Source: Fasciolopsis buskii | Lineage: Eukaryota > Platyhelminthes > Trematoda > Plagiorchiida > Fasciolidae | Assembly: GCA_008360955.1 (NCBI GenBank) | Contig: LUCM01004327.1 | Span: 1 to 64,000 of the forward strand | Direction: 5' to 3' | Length of the DNA: 64,000 nucleotides | Shown: positions 1 to 9,740 of the stretch, one piece after another | How positions within the stretch are numbered: the first letter of the stretch is position 1 | How the letters are laid out: every line of letters begins with the position of its first letter | Translations under genes and position numbers: made by a program | The notes under the pieces: generated by a model | Told to the model about the DNA's origin: nothing | What the model saw: only the letters and a program-made list of their open reading frames with translations | Database searches by the model: none

Positions 1-296
1 AATATCCACCGTTGGGCTCCATCCATGTTGTGTGCCAGCAATGAGCACATTTAGTGCACTTTAACACAAAATGGCTCGTAGTCCGCTACATGCAAACAGT
101 CCCAGTAAACTATTTCTCGGTCTTAAAAATTGAGTTTTCTATTTTTCGCTTTTCACTGGCATACTTGTAACTTTCCCATTGCTCTGCAGTATCTCATTTT
201 CACTTTCCAGTGAGCTTTTGCAACAACTCAATGTTGCTCCCACCCGATTATCCCATTTGACTTCTATCATCTACATTTCCTGTGCATCCTCTTTGT
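1..296. other. Unassigned sequence before LINE tail
   Basis: I see no coding region here. It is T-rich and runs directly into the LINE 3' terminal sequence at 297, so part of it may be the 3' untranslated region of that lost LINE copy. This is inference from position only. Confidence 0.3.
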
Positions 297-362
297 AAAA
301 TTTTGATCTTGCCCTGCACATGCCTCTCGCAAATCGAGAAATATACAATATTATTAATATTA
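297..362 (+). repeat. LINE 3' terminus with TTA-type tail (copy A)
   Basis: The sequence reads through a TTGATCTTGCC core, a CTCGCAAATCGAGAAATATAC core and then an ATTATTAATATTAT tail. Nearly the same block occurs at 15833-15893, where it closes LINE-1 right before gypsy-1 coding sequence resumes. A short unique end followed by a trinucleotide repeat is the usual 3' end of CR1/Pen-type LINEs. Nothing upstream in the window can be tied to this copy, so it is the end of an element lying off the left edge or a heavily 5'-truncated insertion. Confidence 0.7.
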
Positions 363-1966
363 TCTTTAATGGGAAACCATTTATTTTCTTTTTGCGAAGT
401 TCTTTTTGGTTTAATTCCATATCGGTCAGGTCTCGAACTTATGAAATATTTTAGGGTGCCTCAAGCGCACTTTGATGCTCTCCTCAAAATATGATCATGG
501 TTGCGGCCGTCTCTTGTCAGCACATAAGGCTAAGTTTGTCTAGCATGTTAAATTAGGTGGCCAAAGCAGTTGTCACGCAGAACCAGGAACTCCTCTACTG
601 GTCTGATGAAATGGTGCGCATTACCGCGGTGACCACATGTAATGCCGATTCTCCAGCCAGCTTTTGGCGGCGGGAAAGGATAGCCCTTTACTATCCCAGA
701 AAACCGGGATTGTATACTACTCAACATCCTAGATCAGAGTGCTTTCAATAGCCCAAAATTTCTGATCCTTTTCATTTTTAAAATGCATACTTGTAGGCTT
801 GTCATTGTTGACTGGTAGGCTCCAGCCAAAAGACCAACGCTCGGACTGGTCCGCTGTCGATTGCATCATCCTGGTCTTGGTACTTCAGATGGTGCTGTAG
901 CCGGCACACAACGCAATGTTTCCCGGAATGTTGATTTTTGGTAGATTATGCATAAAAGAAACAGAATGTGACCATTCGCTTAACTTAGCGTAGCACCATG
1001 GGTGATTTGATTGGCTTTATTGGGTTACGGTTCTACTTCGACCACGAAGGAGCGGCTCGCGAGAAAAATGCAGACAAGAGTTATTAGTTGACTAGAAACA
1101 TCAAGGGATTCAACAAAATAACGGAATATGTGAGACTCGACCAGAAACTTTTGCGAAGACAAATAAGGTGGCCGGTAAGACCATACGATTTCAAAGTGGC
1201 TGCTTCAAACAGCCCATAAGAAAGCATATTTGTGACGAGCAACCTGTCTAACGTTGAGCTCCATCGGTGTCTTCCATTGTTTAGAGTCTAGTGCCACGCA
1301 GCAAAAAATATCAGTTGTGGGGTTTACCTAAACCCTCTGCTTTGACACTGGGTAAGCTGAGGGTTTCCCGTATGAATGATTTAACGGTTTACATCTAAAA
1401 AGGCTTTTTTACTGGCGGGGCGTTGGGACGAATTCCCCTTTGCGCTACTCTAATGGCCCTCCAGGCGCCTGCTTCCCGCGGTCCATTTCGAGCACTCTTG
1501 CTGACTGCCTCCATAAATGTCGACCGTTTATCTAAAACACTTACTACATACAAAGACCAGTCATTTGCATTCACCAGCCACTGCGGTGGAACCGAAACAG
1601 AGGTAATTAATAATTATACCGGCTTCTTTCACCCAGCCCCTGCTGATGTCTTGTCCCCACTCCTCCATCTACCCATGGCTCACTGATCATTCCTGAACAC
1701 TCATTACCCAAACACACCCTGTCCAAACACAGCGCCACTAGCTCCCATGGATTACAAACCTCATCCAGGTTGCCGCATAACATTCAACAGTAATTTTATT
1801 CATGTCAACCGTTTTTCTTGGGGAATACTGTCTTCCCAACAATAAAATCGTTTTATACCCATCCCGCAAAATATGCAACGCCTCCCAAGTGGGGGTTTCA
1901 AGTGAGAAGTAGAAAAGCTGTAAATAGTTGAGTGAAAGTGTAGAAAATGGGTTGTGACCGTTGTCA
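363..1966. other. No recognisable gene; probable TE-derived filler
   Basis: Only short open frames occur (for example 557-751 and 1423-1686 on the plus strand) and none resembles a family I know. The block lies directly upstream of the LINE-0 endonuclease, so part of it may be the decayed ORF1 or proline-rich linker of that element. I cannot show this from motifs. Confidence 0.3.
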
Positions 1967-2710
1967 TTCTTACTGCTGAATTCTAGTTCTATGGTAAGCA
2001 AACTGCAATCCCTTCCCCTCTTAGCAATTTCCCCTAACTACTATCTTTTGAGAACTACGGAGACCTATCTCCTTGCTGACCTTCCAGTCGATGGGATATC
2101 CATCACGGACATCAATCATTCAGATGTCACCCATCTCACGACAGGAGTGGCCGCCTCTTGTAAGTCCGCAGCTCAAGACCAGTCCTATTTTGCCAAGACC
2201 CTCAGCTAAATTGCGTCCATGATGACGTGAGACTTGTAGCTGACAGTGATGGCGCGAACCTCCTGATAGGATGCACTTACTTCCCACCAGACCCCTGTCG
2301 GAACAGTTTCTTACTCATAACTGACTAAATGAAATACAGTAATGCTTTACCAGGGCCCACAGTTGTGATGGGAAACTTCGGTGCTCTGGTCCTTTGCTGA
2401 TCAACCTTTATTGTTTGGAACTGCTTGCCTCTTTTCGTTGTTAACATTCGGCAGGGACAATGGGTAGGGTACGTAATCGATCCGAAGAGAAAACGGAATA
2501 TTCCAGATATGACTTTTACAATGCAGGTCCGTAAATTGAATAAAATTAGGTTTCTGGTTGTGATCACGCGCCCGTCAGCCGATTTTTTAAAATACTTTGT
2601 CAAATTTGCATCCCACTCCCTGCTTCTAGATAGTGCTTTATGGCAAACTGAGATTTCCTGCCACGTCTGCTCCACAGCTGTACCTGGAACTCCTTCTTCC
2701 TAAATAAAGA
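1967..2710 (+). pseudogene. LINE-0 AP-endonuclease domain, broken
   Basis: The apurinic-like endonuclease nicks target DNA to prime LINE reverse transcription. The opening LLNSSSMVSKLQSL fits the first catalytic block (normally LLNARS), and LLRTTETYLLADLP fits the TETWL block with its catalytic glutamate. Near 2258, LLIGCTYFPPDP fits the LGCxYRPP block. The GDFN box near 2365 has decayed to GNFG, which loses catalytic residues. In another frame at 2452-2520, GQWVGYVIDPKRKRNIPDM matches the later W-TQHV-PTR-LDLIFT block. The reading frame shifts at least twice. The element is on the plus strand and continues into RT at 2940. It is dead. Confidence 0.75.
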
Positions 2711-2939
2711 GGTGAAGGTGACGGCTAACAAGCTTTATTCATGGCTGCACAGTTGCCTCCATAGTGTTGTGCCGGCTCAGAATAGCTTGATGTTCGTCGA
2801 GGCCGTTCGCAGATCAGTCGCTTCATCTCCAGCAACTGACAATATATTTCCGACTTCTTGTCCACCATGCCTGGCCCCAGAAACGTTTTTGGCCGTTTAC
2901 TTATAGAACGTAAAGGCTTCGCTGCTAGAAAAAATGAAA

Positions 2940-3650
2940 GTCAGCAATCAGTGTAGATCAGATTCGTTACCTCCAAATATCTTTGCGGAATTCGGGGGAT
3001 ATCTTAATACTGTTGGCCCGCTCATTAAAACTTTCTCCGAAATGTGTTGCATTCCTCTCAATAAAAACGCATACTGTAATTTCCATACGTAGGGAAGGTA
3101 TTTGAATTGACCCGGCTAATTTTAGGCCAATCAGCCGTACACCTAATGTACTAATAATCATGAAGCGTTTAATTAAAAAGCAACTCATGACAGATTTAGC
3201 AGGCCACTGACTTGTAAACACTGATAAAATAAACATTGCACTAAGTGAATGAATGACTGCCTAAATACAATCACAAGTGCAGCGACAATACGACAAAGCC
3301 TTTGACTGAGAACCAGAGCGTAAACTGATAAACAGGATCAAATTTTATGCGGTCACGGGACCCCTGGGTAATCTTATATCTTTCATTTAGAAATCAAGTT
3401 GTAAAGCTAAGTATCTTCTCCTTCCGCCCCAGGTCAGCAACTGGCGACGTAATTCAAGGCAGTTTAATGAGCTCCTTGTTGCTTCATTTGCACGTCATTG
3501 ATGTGTTCAAAGCTGTTAGTAACGGCTTTCTTTTCCTAATGGCCAACGACTCCAAAGTCGACTTCACCTTTCAGGCTGGGACTCTAGGTGCTTCTTTCGC
3601 CGAAATAACCCAAGCCTGTAGCGGAACAGGGAATTATTCTTCCGGATAGC
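2940..3650 (+). pseudogene. LINE-0 reverse transcriptase, N-terminal and palm part, truncated
   Basis: In successive frames I read a SLPPNIFAEFGGYL block (the PDGLPP fingers region), then KAFD at about 3295 (palm motif A), INRIKFYAVTGPLGN, then VIQGSLMSSLLLHLHVIDVF (motif B, normally QGSVLGPLLF). It ends with LMANDSKVDFTF, where the catalytic ADD box has become AND. Several stop codons and shifts interrupt it. The thumb and C-terminus of RT are missing after about 3650. Sequence consistent with a gypsy LTR and primer site follows, so I infer that gypsy-1 inserted into this LINE. Confidence 0.8.
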
Positions 3651-3654
3651 TCGT

Positions 3655-3901
3655 TTAACTGAAGGCTGATCGCCAAGCGCGATCGCCATTTGCGCGTTGC
3701 TCACACACGCTTCGTTCGCCCGCTTCTGTTAAAAAATGTACTCAACCCTCCATCACTTCCTATTGTCTTCTCGCTGTACCAGTCGAGTTTCAGGCTAGCC
3801 AGTATTGCAGTCTTGACGATCCGAGTAAGAGTGACGCATAAGTGGTCACTAAAGTTAAGGGCAAGCACGAGGTTCACGCTGGGACACTTGGTTCCACAAA
3901 C
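3655..3901 (+). repeat. Probable left LTR of gypsy-1 (3' part)
   Basis: This segment lies between the truncated LINE-0 RT and a tRNA-Trp-type primer site at 3902. It has no coding sign. Its position argues for an LTR or LTR remnant. I could not find a matching right LTR in the window and cannot define its 5' edge, so the call rests on context. Confidence 0.4.
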
Positions 3902-3919
3902 TGGTGAGCCCCAGGTGAT
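3902..3919 (+). promoter_or_regulatory. Candidate primer-binding site, tRNA-Trp type
   Basis: The 18 bases TGGTGAGCCCCAGGTGAT match the complement of the 3' end of eukaryotic tRNA-Trp at 15 positions by my count. Retroelement reverse transcription starts at such a site, next to the left LTR and upstream of gag. Gag begins about 190 bases downstream, which is a fitting distance. tRNA-Trp priming is reported for the CsRn1 group of flatworm Ty3/gypsy elements. Confidence 0.6.
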
Positions 3920-4112
3920 GCGCTGGTCACTCGGATCTCCATTCCTCTTTGATGATGCCCTTTTTACCTTTTTTCAAGGTTAAATATCACCATTTTCCTT
4001 TGACTGTGTTTGCAAATTGATTTTACGTGTTGATTACTACCGGCTGCGTTTTTATATCAGCAGTTTTCGGCACATTTTGTTTACGCTACTTCTTTCGTTC
4101 TTAAATACAGCG

Positions 4113-4620
4113 CCATGTCCGCAGAACAAAAACCGTCACCAGACCCAACAGTAGGTTCGATAATTCTTCAAGTACCCTCGTTCATGCCACCTGATTGTCA
4201 ACTCTGATTTACCTTTTTTTGAATTGGATTTCGTAAATTAGAGGATGACTAGCGACGCCAGCCGTTTTAGATGGGTGGCTGTCTGTCTTCTCACAGATGT
4301 TACCCTTCAGGTCAGGGACGTCAATGCATCTTTGCGTAGTTACGACGCACTGAAAGAGGTGGTTATGCCTCAGGATGCCCCTACTGACAATTAACGCATC
4401 GGAGAGCTGCTTCAAGGGATGGAGTTCAGAAATAATGAGCCCTCAGAGCTACTGCGGGAAATGCGGCGTCTCAGGGGGACATCGTTCGGCAACGACCCGA
4501 TGTTGAGAGAGCTATGGCTTCAACGGCTCCAGCCACATCTATCTTCTTTGCCTAAAACCTCCCGTAGGTATTCGCTGGTGGAGACCGCCGAAATCGCTGG
4601 TGACGTCATGTTGCGCTAAA
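4113..4620 (+). pseudogene. Gypsy-1 gag (capsid region), broken
   Basis: Gag packages the element RNA. The probable start is the ATG at 4113, followed by MSAEQKPSPDPTVGS. An interior part around 4240-4410 reads in pieces, with YDALKEVVMPQDAP. The clearest part is the open stretch 4419-4619, with NNEPSELLREMRRLRGT, then LRELWLQRLQPHLSSL and ETAEIAGDVM. This fits the capsid C-terminal pattern of flatworm and insect gypsy elements (a P-S-LLR-M-L block, then a LW-QRLP block, then L-AEIAD). At least two stops occur before 4419. Confidence 0.75.
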
Positions 4621-4689
4621 GCACAAGGTTATCAGCGTTAAACATTTTCTCATTTCTCAGAGTTGCATCCTCACACCCGCAGGACTAAT

Positions 4690-5260
4690 TACCAACCACT
4701 ATGACTAGGATCGATGCATCGTTACAGCGGCTAACATTTGACGGAGCTCGGCGGCGAGAACGGTTCAGCAAGCGTCGAGGTGGATGCAGTAGTCACTTTT
4801 CCAAGCAACCCTTCCTGCCATCCGCGGAAGGTGATTTGGCGAAGAAATGTGGCCCCCGGGTGCACACTCCTAAATAACAAACGGGGGAGCCAGGTTCACG
4901 ATTCGTGGTTGCGACACATGAAACCCGGATACCTGCTAACTGTCGCCCCCTTAACTTCAAGCAACTGACGACTGACAGAATATTCCTGGTGGATACAGGT
5001 GCCGAGGTTAGCGAAATCCCTCGTGACCCGAATAATTTGACTGCAGCACAACTGGAGACGCCACGGGCTGCGAACAGCACGCGTACGGACATCACTCGCT
5101 CACCCTTGACCTAGGTATGCATCGTACATTTAGTTGGGTATTCCTTGTCGCTGATGTTTCGTATCCTATTATTTGCGTGGACGTCCCCCATCATTTACAC
5201 CTGCTGGTCGGCATTCGGCACAAGGGAACAGTAGACCGTCAAACGTCGTTGACCGTGACC
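4690..5260 (+). pseudogene. Gypsy-1 nucleocapsid remnant and aspartic protease
   Basis: Around 4820-4860 a GDLAKKCGPRVH stretch looks like the remains of a single zinc-knuckle-like region that precedes the protease. The protease itself is at about 4905-5250. FLVDTGAEVSEIP carries the intact active-site triad Asp-Thr-Gly (codons 4992-5000), followed after a stop and frame change by TFSWVFLVADVSYPIICVD and HHLHLLVGIRHK. These correspond to the later strands of the family (F-VADV--PI-GADFL-H--LLVD). The enzyme would cleave Gag-Pol. It is broken by a stop at 5112-5114 and shifts, and the downstream GADF loop is altered. Confidence 0.8.
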
Positions 5261-6004
5261 GGCCTGCACGCCGTCGTCAATCAACCCCCCCAGTTTGCCA
5301 AACCGCCAGCCCAACAGCAGCACAACGAGCAACTTCGCGCTCACCCGGGCATACTGTCACACACCGGTCCACTTCCAGCCATCATCATAAAACCTCCTTC
5401 TTTTAGCCACCCTCGTCGTCTAGCTGTTGTGGTCGATGACCAATTCAAGGTTTTGGAGCCGCAGATTTCATTCCTGCTATTAATTTTCTAAAAGAATCTG
5501 TCCCTTTTCCAATATTTCGAAATTGGCGTTATTTTAAATATTGCGCGGTTAAATATTTTTATGTCCGCAAAATGATTCATAAAAGCCCGGTCTGTGATTA
5601 GCTATTTTATTCATCGATCAAGACCACCCAACAAAACTACATAAACGATAGAGCTTACTTGAATTCTGAGTTGTGTTGGTGGGTCACCAATAAACGCGCG
5701 GCAGTACTCTGCGTTCGTCTTCTCTCTTCCGCTAGTGGGATGGGCTAGCTGTTCGTATTTCGCGCCGCTTATTGTTCCGTGTGGCTGATCATTCAAGGAA
5801 CCGGTAGATCTGTCCCATTCGTTGTGCGACTACGGGCCTTGAGTCTTGAGCCCGAACTTTTGTCTCCAACCTCTGTGTGTGTTCGTGTCCTTCTAGACCA
5901 CAAGCTGTGTGCTCCTGAGATATCGTGGGCCGCGAGTACTTATGTCTTGTGCTTCGGTGTGCGCATAGACCAACCAAACTGGGCAACATAACACTAGCTG
6001 TCGA
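5261..6004 (+). other. Gypsy-1 protease-to-RT linker, diverged
   Basis: This lies between protease and RT. Proline-rich wording up to about 5410 could belong to the linker. From about 5490 to 5600 the sequence is AT-rich and unlike its neighbours. The run GGGTCACCA at 5681-5689 equals the last nine bases of tRNA-Trp including CCA. Read on the other strand it would be an LTR/primer-site boundary of an element in reverse orientation. The run is short and could be chance. Confidence 0.35.
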
Positions 6005-6409
6005 CAATGTCCGCATTGCCAAGGAATAATTCGCCCAAATGTTTGAACTGGGCACCATCCGACCTTCCTGTGGTCCTTCGACCTCTACTTTTCAAATGGC
6101 CCCTAAGGGCAATGGCAAATGTGGACTATGTTGGGACTACAAAGCACTTAACAGGGTCACTGTTCCCGATAGGTACACGATTCCCACATACTGGACCTCA
6201 CTTCCTTGCTGTCCGGTTGCAAGATCTTCAGCCGCACAGGTTTGGTTCGAGCATACAATCAAATCACCGTAGAGGAGACTGACACACCTAAAACGGCGGT
6301 GACCACAACTTTCGGACTATTCGAGGTCTTGAGGTTGTCTTTCAGGCTCAGCAATGCGGCTCAGACCATACAAAGATGCATGCACGAGGACTCACGCAGT
6401 TTCGAGAAT
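6005..6409 (+). pseudogene. Gypsy-1 reverse transcriptase, 5' part
   Basis: RT copies element RNA to DNA. FELGTIRPSCGPSTSTFQM and then WDYKALNRVTVPDRYTIP (about 6039-6190) are the fingers region. After a frame change, IFSRTGLVRAYNQITVEE (motif A with the first catalytic aspartate changed to glycine), then PKTAVTTTFGLFEVLRLSF and SNAAQTIQRCM (motif B) follow to about 6390. The frame stops being RT-like at about 6409, immediately before the expected YIDD box. That box reappears at 15907. The junction marks the LINE-1 insertion point. Confidence 0.85.
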
Positions 6410-6613
6410 AATAAATATCGCGATGAGTGTCAGCGTGTGGTTCGAAAGTTTGCTGAATTCTTTTGCCTAGATTTAACCAATTTATCTACGTACCGTTCGG
6501 TAGAAAGCCTTTTGTTTTGTTCAGAAAAATTCCACAAATTTTTCTGCATTTTGCTTTCGCGCCACTTTTGTCTGTTTTACATAGTTTTTCTCACCCGAAT
6601 TGGTTTTAACACC

Positions 6614-7255
6614 ATGCCGCAGCCAAACCGTGTAGAAATCACTATCAAAAGAACAGGCGTGCCACGATCTGTGCCTAAATCTCAAATAGGAAACTGCCTG
6701 GTAAAGCTAATTGATGTATTTCATGAAATAATTAAGAGATTTGAAGACTTGGAGAAACGACTGATCAGCGCTGTTGCCCAGCTGGATTCAGCTGAGGCAG
6801 CGATCATCAAGGTGGCTCCACTCTACCATCTCGTCGAGCCTTCGTCAATTTCCTCCTTGCACGACCTAGCTGAGGCTAGTCGATTCATTGAGTCAGTGTC
6901 CTCTGAATCACTTAGACGTATCCGGAACAGATGCAATGCAGGAATTTTCAATATTCCAGATCGCCAACCACTGGAATAGGTCAAAGAAACCATATTGAAG
7001 GCGTGTAACATGGATCACCATCCTGGTCACTGTGTGAGACTGAGAAAAACGTTTCAACAAAAATGCTGCCTGCTCCTGACGCAATTTCAAGACGAAAAAG
7101 CCGCCCGTGAATTCATGAGGAGGAAAAATACCGTCGTTATATGCACCCTGTACAAATCTATAGGGATTGCAGGGGATAAAACACCGCTCCAACGTGAGGT
7201 ACTTGGTCTCCAAAAAATAAAGCACCCACGCCTCCCCCAGTGTGCAAACTATTAA
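6614..7255 (+). pseudogene. LINE-1 ORF1: coiled coil plus RRM-like RNA-binding protein, one in-frame stop
   Basis: ORF1 proteins coat LINE RNA. The ATG at 6614 opens MPQPNRVEITIKRTG. Residues about 35-65 (LIDVFHEIIKRFEDLEKRL) are heptad-like and suit a coiled coil. From about residue 100, RIRNRCNAGIFNIPDRQPLE starts an RRM-like fold. A single amber codon at 6977-6979 interrupts it and the same frame then continues with VKETILKACNMDHH, HCVRLRKTFQQKCCLLL, and IAGDKTPLQREVL. The order NIPD, CVRLRK, DKT-LQR is typical of flatworm CR1-like ORF1. The homologous protein in LINE-2 (17311-18345) supports the start: both open with MP and share the same block order. There are 213 codons including the internal stop. 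Confidence 0.8.
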
Positions 7256-7520
7256 GTCCCCCTGCTATCCTGCTACAACACCGAAATCATGTTCACGATC
7301 ACAAACCCAAAAGCTCCCTCCTAAACACGAAGTTTACTGAGGTAAGCCAAGCTTCTCACCTCCTATCCAATCTCCATGTAAAAAATTGCACCTTGAACCA
7401 TCTACTCCAGGGCGCAAGTCCCCACTGCAGTCATCTACAACTCCATTTCTGAAATCCCAGCGGAAATGTGCAAATGAGGCGGTCAGTATCATTGGGATCA
7501 CATTCTGAGTAGAGATAAGA
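7256..7520 (+). pseudogene. LINE-1 ORF1 tail, Ser/His/Leu-rich, frame-shifted
   Basis: Shifting frame near 7240, an open stretch to 7452 is rich in Ser, His and Leu. LINE-2 ORF1 also carries a Ser/Pro-rich tail after its RRM-like domain, so this is probably the equivalent. The end of LINE-1 sequence on this side, and hence the edge of the inserted gene segment, lies somewhere between 7450 and 8390. I cannot fix it by eye. Confidence 0.4.
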
Positions 7521-8396
7521 CTCACCAGGATCAGGGGGTATTAAATGTGATGGAAGCAATAGGCCATACACTACCTGGAACGCGAAATATAAGCAAAAAT
7601 GAATGGAAATTTGAAATCAATCGATTTGACAGCCTGAACTTTAATGTGTACAGGAAGGAAATTCACAGATGTTTCTACATTCCATGGCAAAAGCGAGTAT
7701 GGCGATCGAAAGTTGAAGGTCGACTGACAAGTGACCACACTTGAGACGCTAAGTGGCCTTAACGATAGGTCTGCTAATTCATTGTGAGAAAATTTTCGAA
7801 GCAATGTTCGAATTGCGCATCCCAGCGAGAAAAGAAAGAAATCACCAGACAATCGGGATACATGCAAGTACGCGTGCGTGCGCACGCAAAGCAGGAGCGA
7901 AACCGATTGTGTGTTATTACACAGGAGCTTGGCCACAAAATACCCCGTGTTCACATAAATTCACCCTTTAAAATTTTGACAAGGATCATAGTGCACAGAT
8001 TGGGATGAACTGAGTGTTGGAAGACGAAAACGAAACAAAGCGATAAGTTGTTGCACAATCTGAGAAGCGTGATGCAGGCGCCTAGTGACAGCAGCAACAA
8101 CGGTTTCATGGAAGGTGGAAATGATGAAAGGAATCAAGCGATGCGAAAGACAACTTGTTCATGTGTGTATCTATATATCGGCGATGTCATGACAACAAAA
8201 ATAAGCTTCGCACGCGTGAATTGCTCTCCCGCTAGCGGCGATAAAAAATGAGCGCGTTTATGAGAGTAAATGACCGTTCCATAGTAGGCTCGCATGCTCT
8301 GCTTGACTTCCAAGTAATTCCCTACTCAACAAGCTCAAGAATCGGCTGAAGCGGAATAAAATTACCACTTATGCCGTTGGATTCTAATGACGTTAT
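7521..8396. other. Non-coding block 3' of the MAP7-like gene; includes Z-DNA-prone tract
   Basis: No recognisable protein. Relative to the minus-strand gene it would be 3' untranslated and flanking sequence. At 7868-7888 purines and pyrimidines alternate strictly for 21 bases, including the perfect 14-base palindrome TGCGTGCGCACGCA at 7875-7888. On the minus strand an ATTAAA-like hexamer (8394-8399) overlaps the stop codon of the gene. I see no clear AATAAA further downstream. Confidence 0.35.
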
Positions 8397-8995
8397 TTAA
8401 TTGGTTGACATGTGCACTGGACGAGGACTCATTGATTCGGGAGCCGTAAGATCAGGGTCTGGGGTCGTGTGCCATGGAAACACAGTACCGCTAGACTTCG
8501 TGGGATCAGAGGTAACCAATGACGCCCCCGTAGAATTCAACTCCAAAACGTCCCCTGATGGTCCACCAGGCCCACTGGATCCGTTTATGTCATATCGATC
8601 AGCCGATCTATCGAACATGGATCGAGCCATAGAAGCAGCACTTTGGGAATCGAACGCACAGCTGTATTTCAGTGACTCACGAGAACTGATCTGGAACCGT
8701 GAAGATGTGAATTCACTGCTGCCGGTCGGATCTACTGAACTAGCGTCCTGTGGCCAACAAACAAGAGAGTGCGCACCAGTAGAATCAAGACTGTTCAGCG
8801 ACAGAGTATCGCTCGTCCGGTGGGCCGATCCTCGACGTAAACCAGCGACGGCATCCCTCGCACGGGTCGAGAGACGTCCACCACCAAGAATGGGTTGAAG
8901 CAATGCAGATTTGAAACGAATTGCCCCTGGGATTGTTGACCCAACAGTACTAGAACCGTTCAGTGTGATAACGGGATAAATATTCTGACCCGATG
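8397..8995 (-). CDS. MAP7/ensconsin-like protein, last exon (exon C)
   Basis: The frame is open for 199 codons on the minus strand and ends with TAA at 8399-8397. It begins after a CTAGCAG acceptor, so the exon starts at 8995; a second AG three bases earlier makes a tandem acceptor. The reading is low in hydrophobics and rich in Ser, Asp, Gly and Thr, which suits the disordered C-terminal half of a microtubule-associated protein. A basic patch RLSTRARDAVAGLRRG lies near residue 40. I recognise no folded domain. The length (599 bases) matches the phase left by exon B. The plus strand is also open over 8401-8898, but that frame has no family features and reads as the shadow. Confidence 0.55.
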
Positions 8996-9116
8996 CTGCT
9001 AGAGTGAATATCTCCTTGAGAAGGAGATCGATTGATGGAATTGGTTATTTGGTTGTGTCCTAGGGACTCAGGACCGGGTGAATGTTGATCAGCTCCCAAG
9101 GAAGTCTCCTTGTTAC

Positions 9117-9473
9117 CGTTGACTTTCCCAAGATTGGAACAAACGGAGACTTCCGGTGTGCTTAAAGGCACGTCGCTCGTTGAGTCACCGTTATCCAGAG
9201 GACCATCAGTTGCGGCTTCTGCCTGGGCAGTATCTGACTCCGACGGTAAAGCAAATTCAACAACGGGAGAGATATTCTTATCTATCCCTGCGGTCTGATA
9301 CACCGAAGATAATTCTCCGGTGGCAGTATCCGTCGTCGTCTGATCAGATAAGTCTGCCTCAAGAGTGTCGGTTGAATTGACTGAAACAAAATCATCCTGC
9401 ATGACGGGTGATTCGTGCTCAAAACGTTTCGAATCTGATGAGTCGGAACGGACGGACGCAAACCAAGCTCGCC
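9117..9473 (-). CDS. MAP7/ensconsin-like protein, internal exon (exon B)
   Basis: This 357-base exon runs from a CTCAG acceptor (intron end 9474) to a G/GTAACA donor (intron start 9116) and codes for about 119 residues. It is acidic and Ser/Thr-rich, with motifs such as SDSSDSKRFEHES and LSDQTTTDTATGELSSV. No folded domain is visible. The reading frame differs from both neighbouring exons in genomic frame, but splicing at the sites named brings all three into one frame. Exon lengths 202, 357 and 599 sum to 1158, which is divisible by three. It has no internal stop, in contrast to all transposon sequence around it. Confidence 0.5.
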
Positions 9474-9529
9474 CTGAGATTAATGAGACGGCGAAGAAGC
9501 GGAGGTCAATGTTTGGGTGTGTTTAACAC

Positions 9530-9731
9530 GTGACATGATGCTGTCTAGTTTCTTTTTCCGCATTATACGCTCCTCCTCAGCTCGCTGAAGCTTCGCCAAC
9601 CGTTCAGCTTCCGCCGCTTCGAGCTTAGCGCGTTCCTCCTCTTCACGTTGTCGCTGCAGTTCGGCTGCTTCCCGAGCTGCGAGTTCGGCCTGTTCACGAG
9701 CAGCCTGTTCAGCGGCCAATCGCGCAGCTCC
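9530..9731 (-). CDS. MAP7/ensconsin-like protein, exon A with Glu/Arg/Ala-rich helix
   Basis: The exon codes for about 67 residues of continuous charged helix (AAREQAELAAREAAEL, then REEEERAKLEAAEAERLAKL), ending in ERIMRKKKLDSIMSR. That closing pattern (RKKRLEEIMKRTR-like) is the signature end of the MAP7 domain in ensconsin-family microtubule-binding proteins, which load kinesin-1 onto microtubules. The start at 9731 follows a CAACAG acceptor lacking a good pyrimidine tract. An in-frame ATG at 9740 is preceded directly by a stop, so a truncated edge is also possible. The donor at 9529 (GTGTTA) is weak. Upstream exons of the gene are not in this window as far as I can see. Low-complexity helices can mislead, so the family call is moderate. 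Confidence 0.55.
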
Positions 9732-9740
9732 CTGTTGCAT

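Noticed and set aside
8401..8898. 165-codon plus-strand open frame as a gene
   Set aside because: The minus strand is open over the same interval and connects by phase-matched splicing to the MAP7-like exons. The plus reading has no family features.
9480..9740. Glu/Ala-rich helix as a LINE ORF1 coiled coil
   Set aside because: It is on the opposite strand to LINE-1, ends in the RKKKLDSIM block expected of MAP7 proteins, and the LINE ORF1 coiled coil is already found at 6700-6800.
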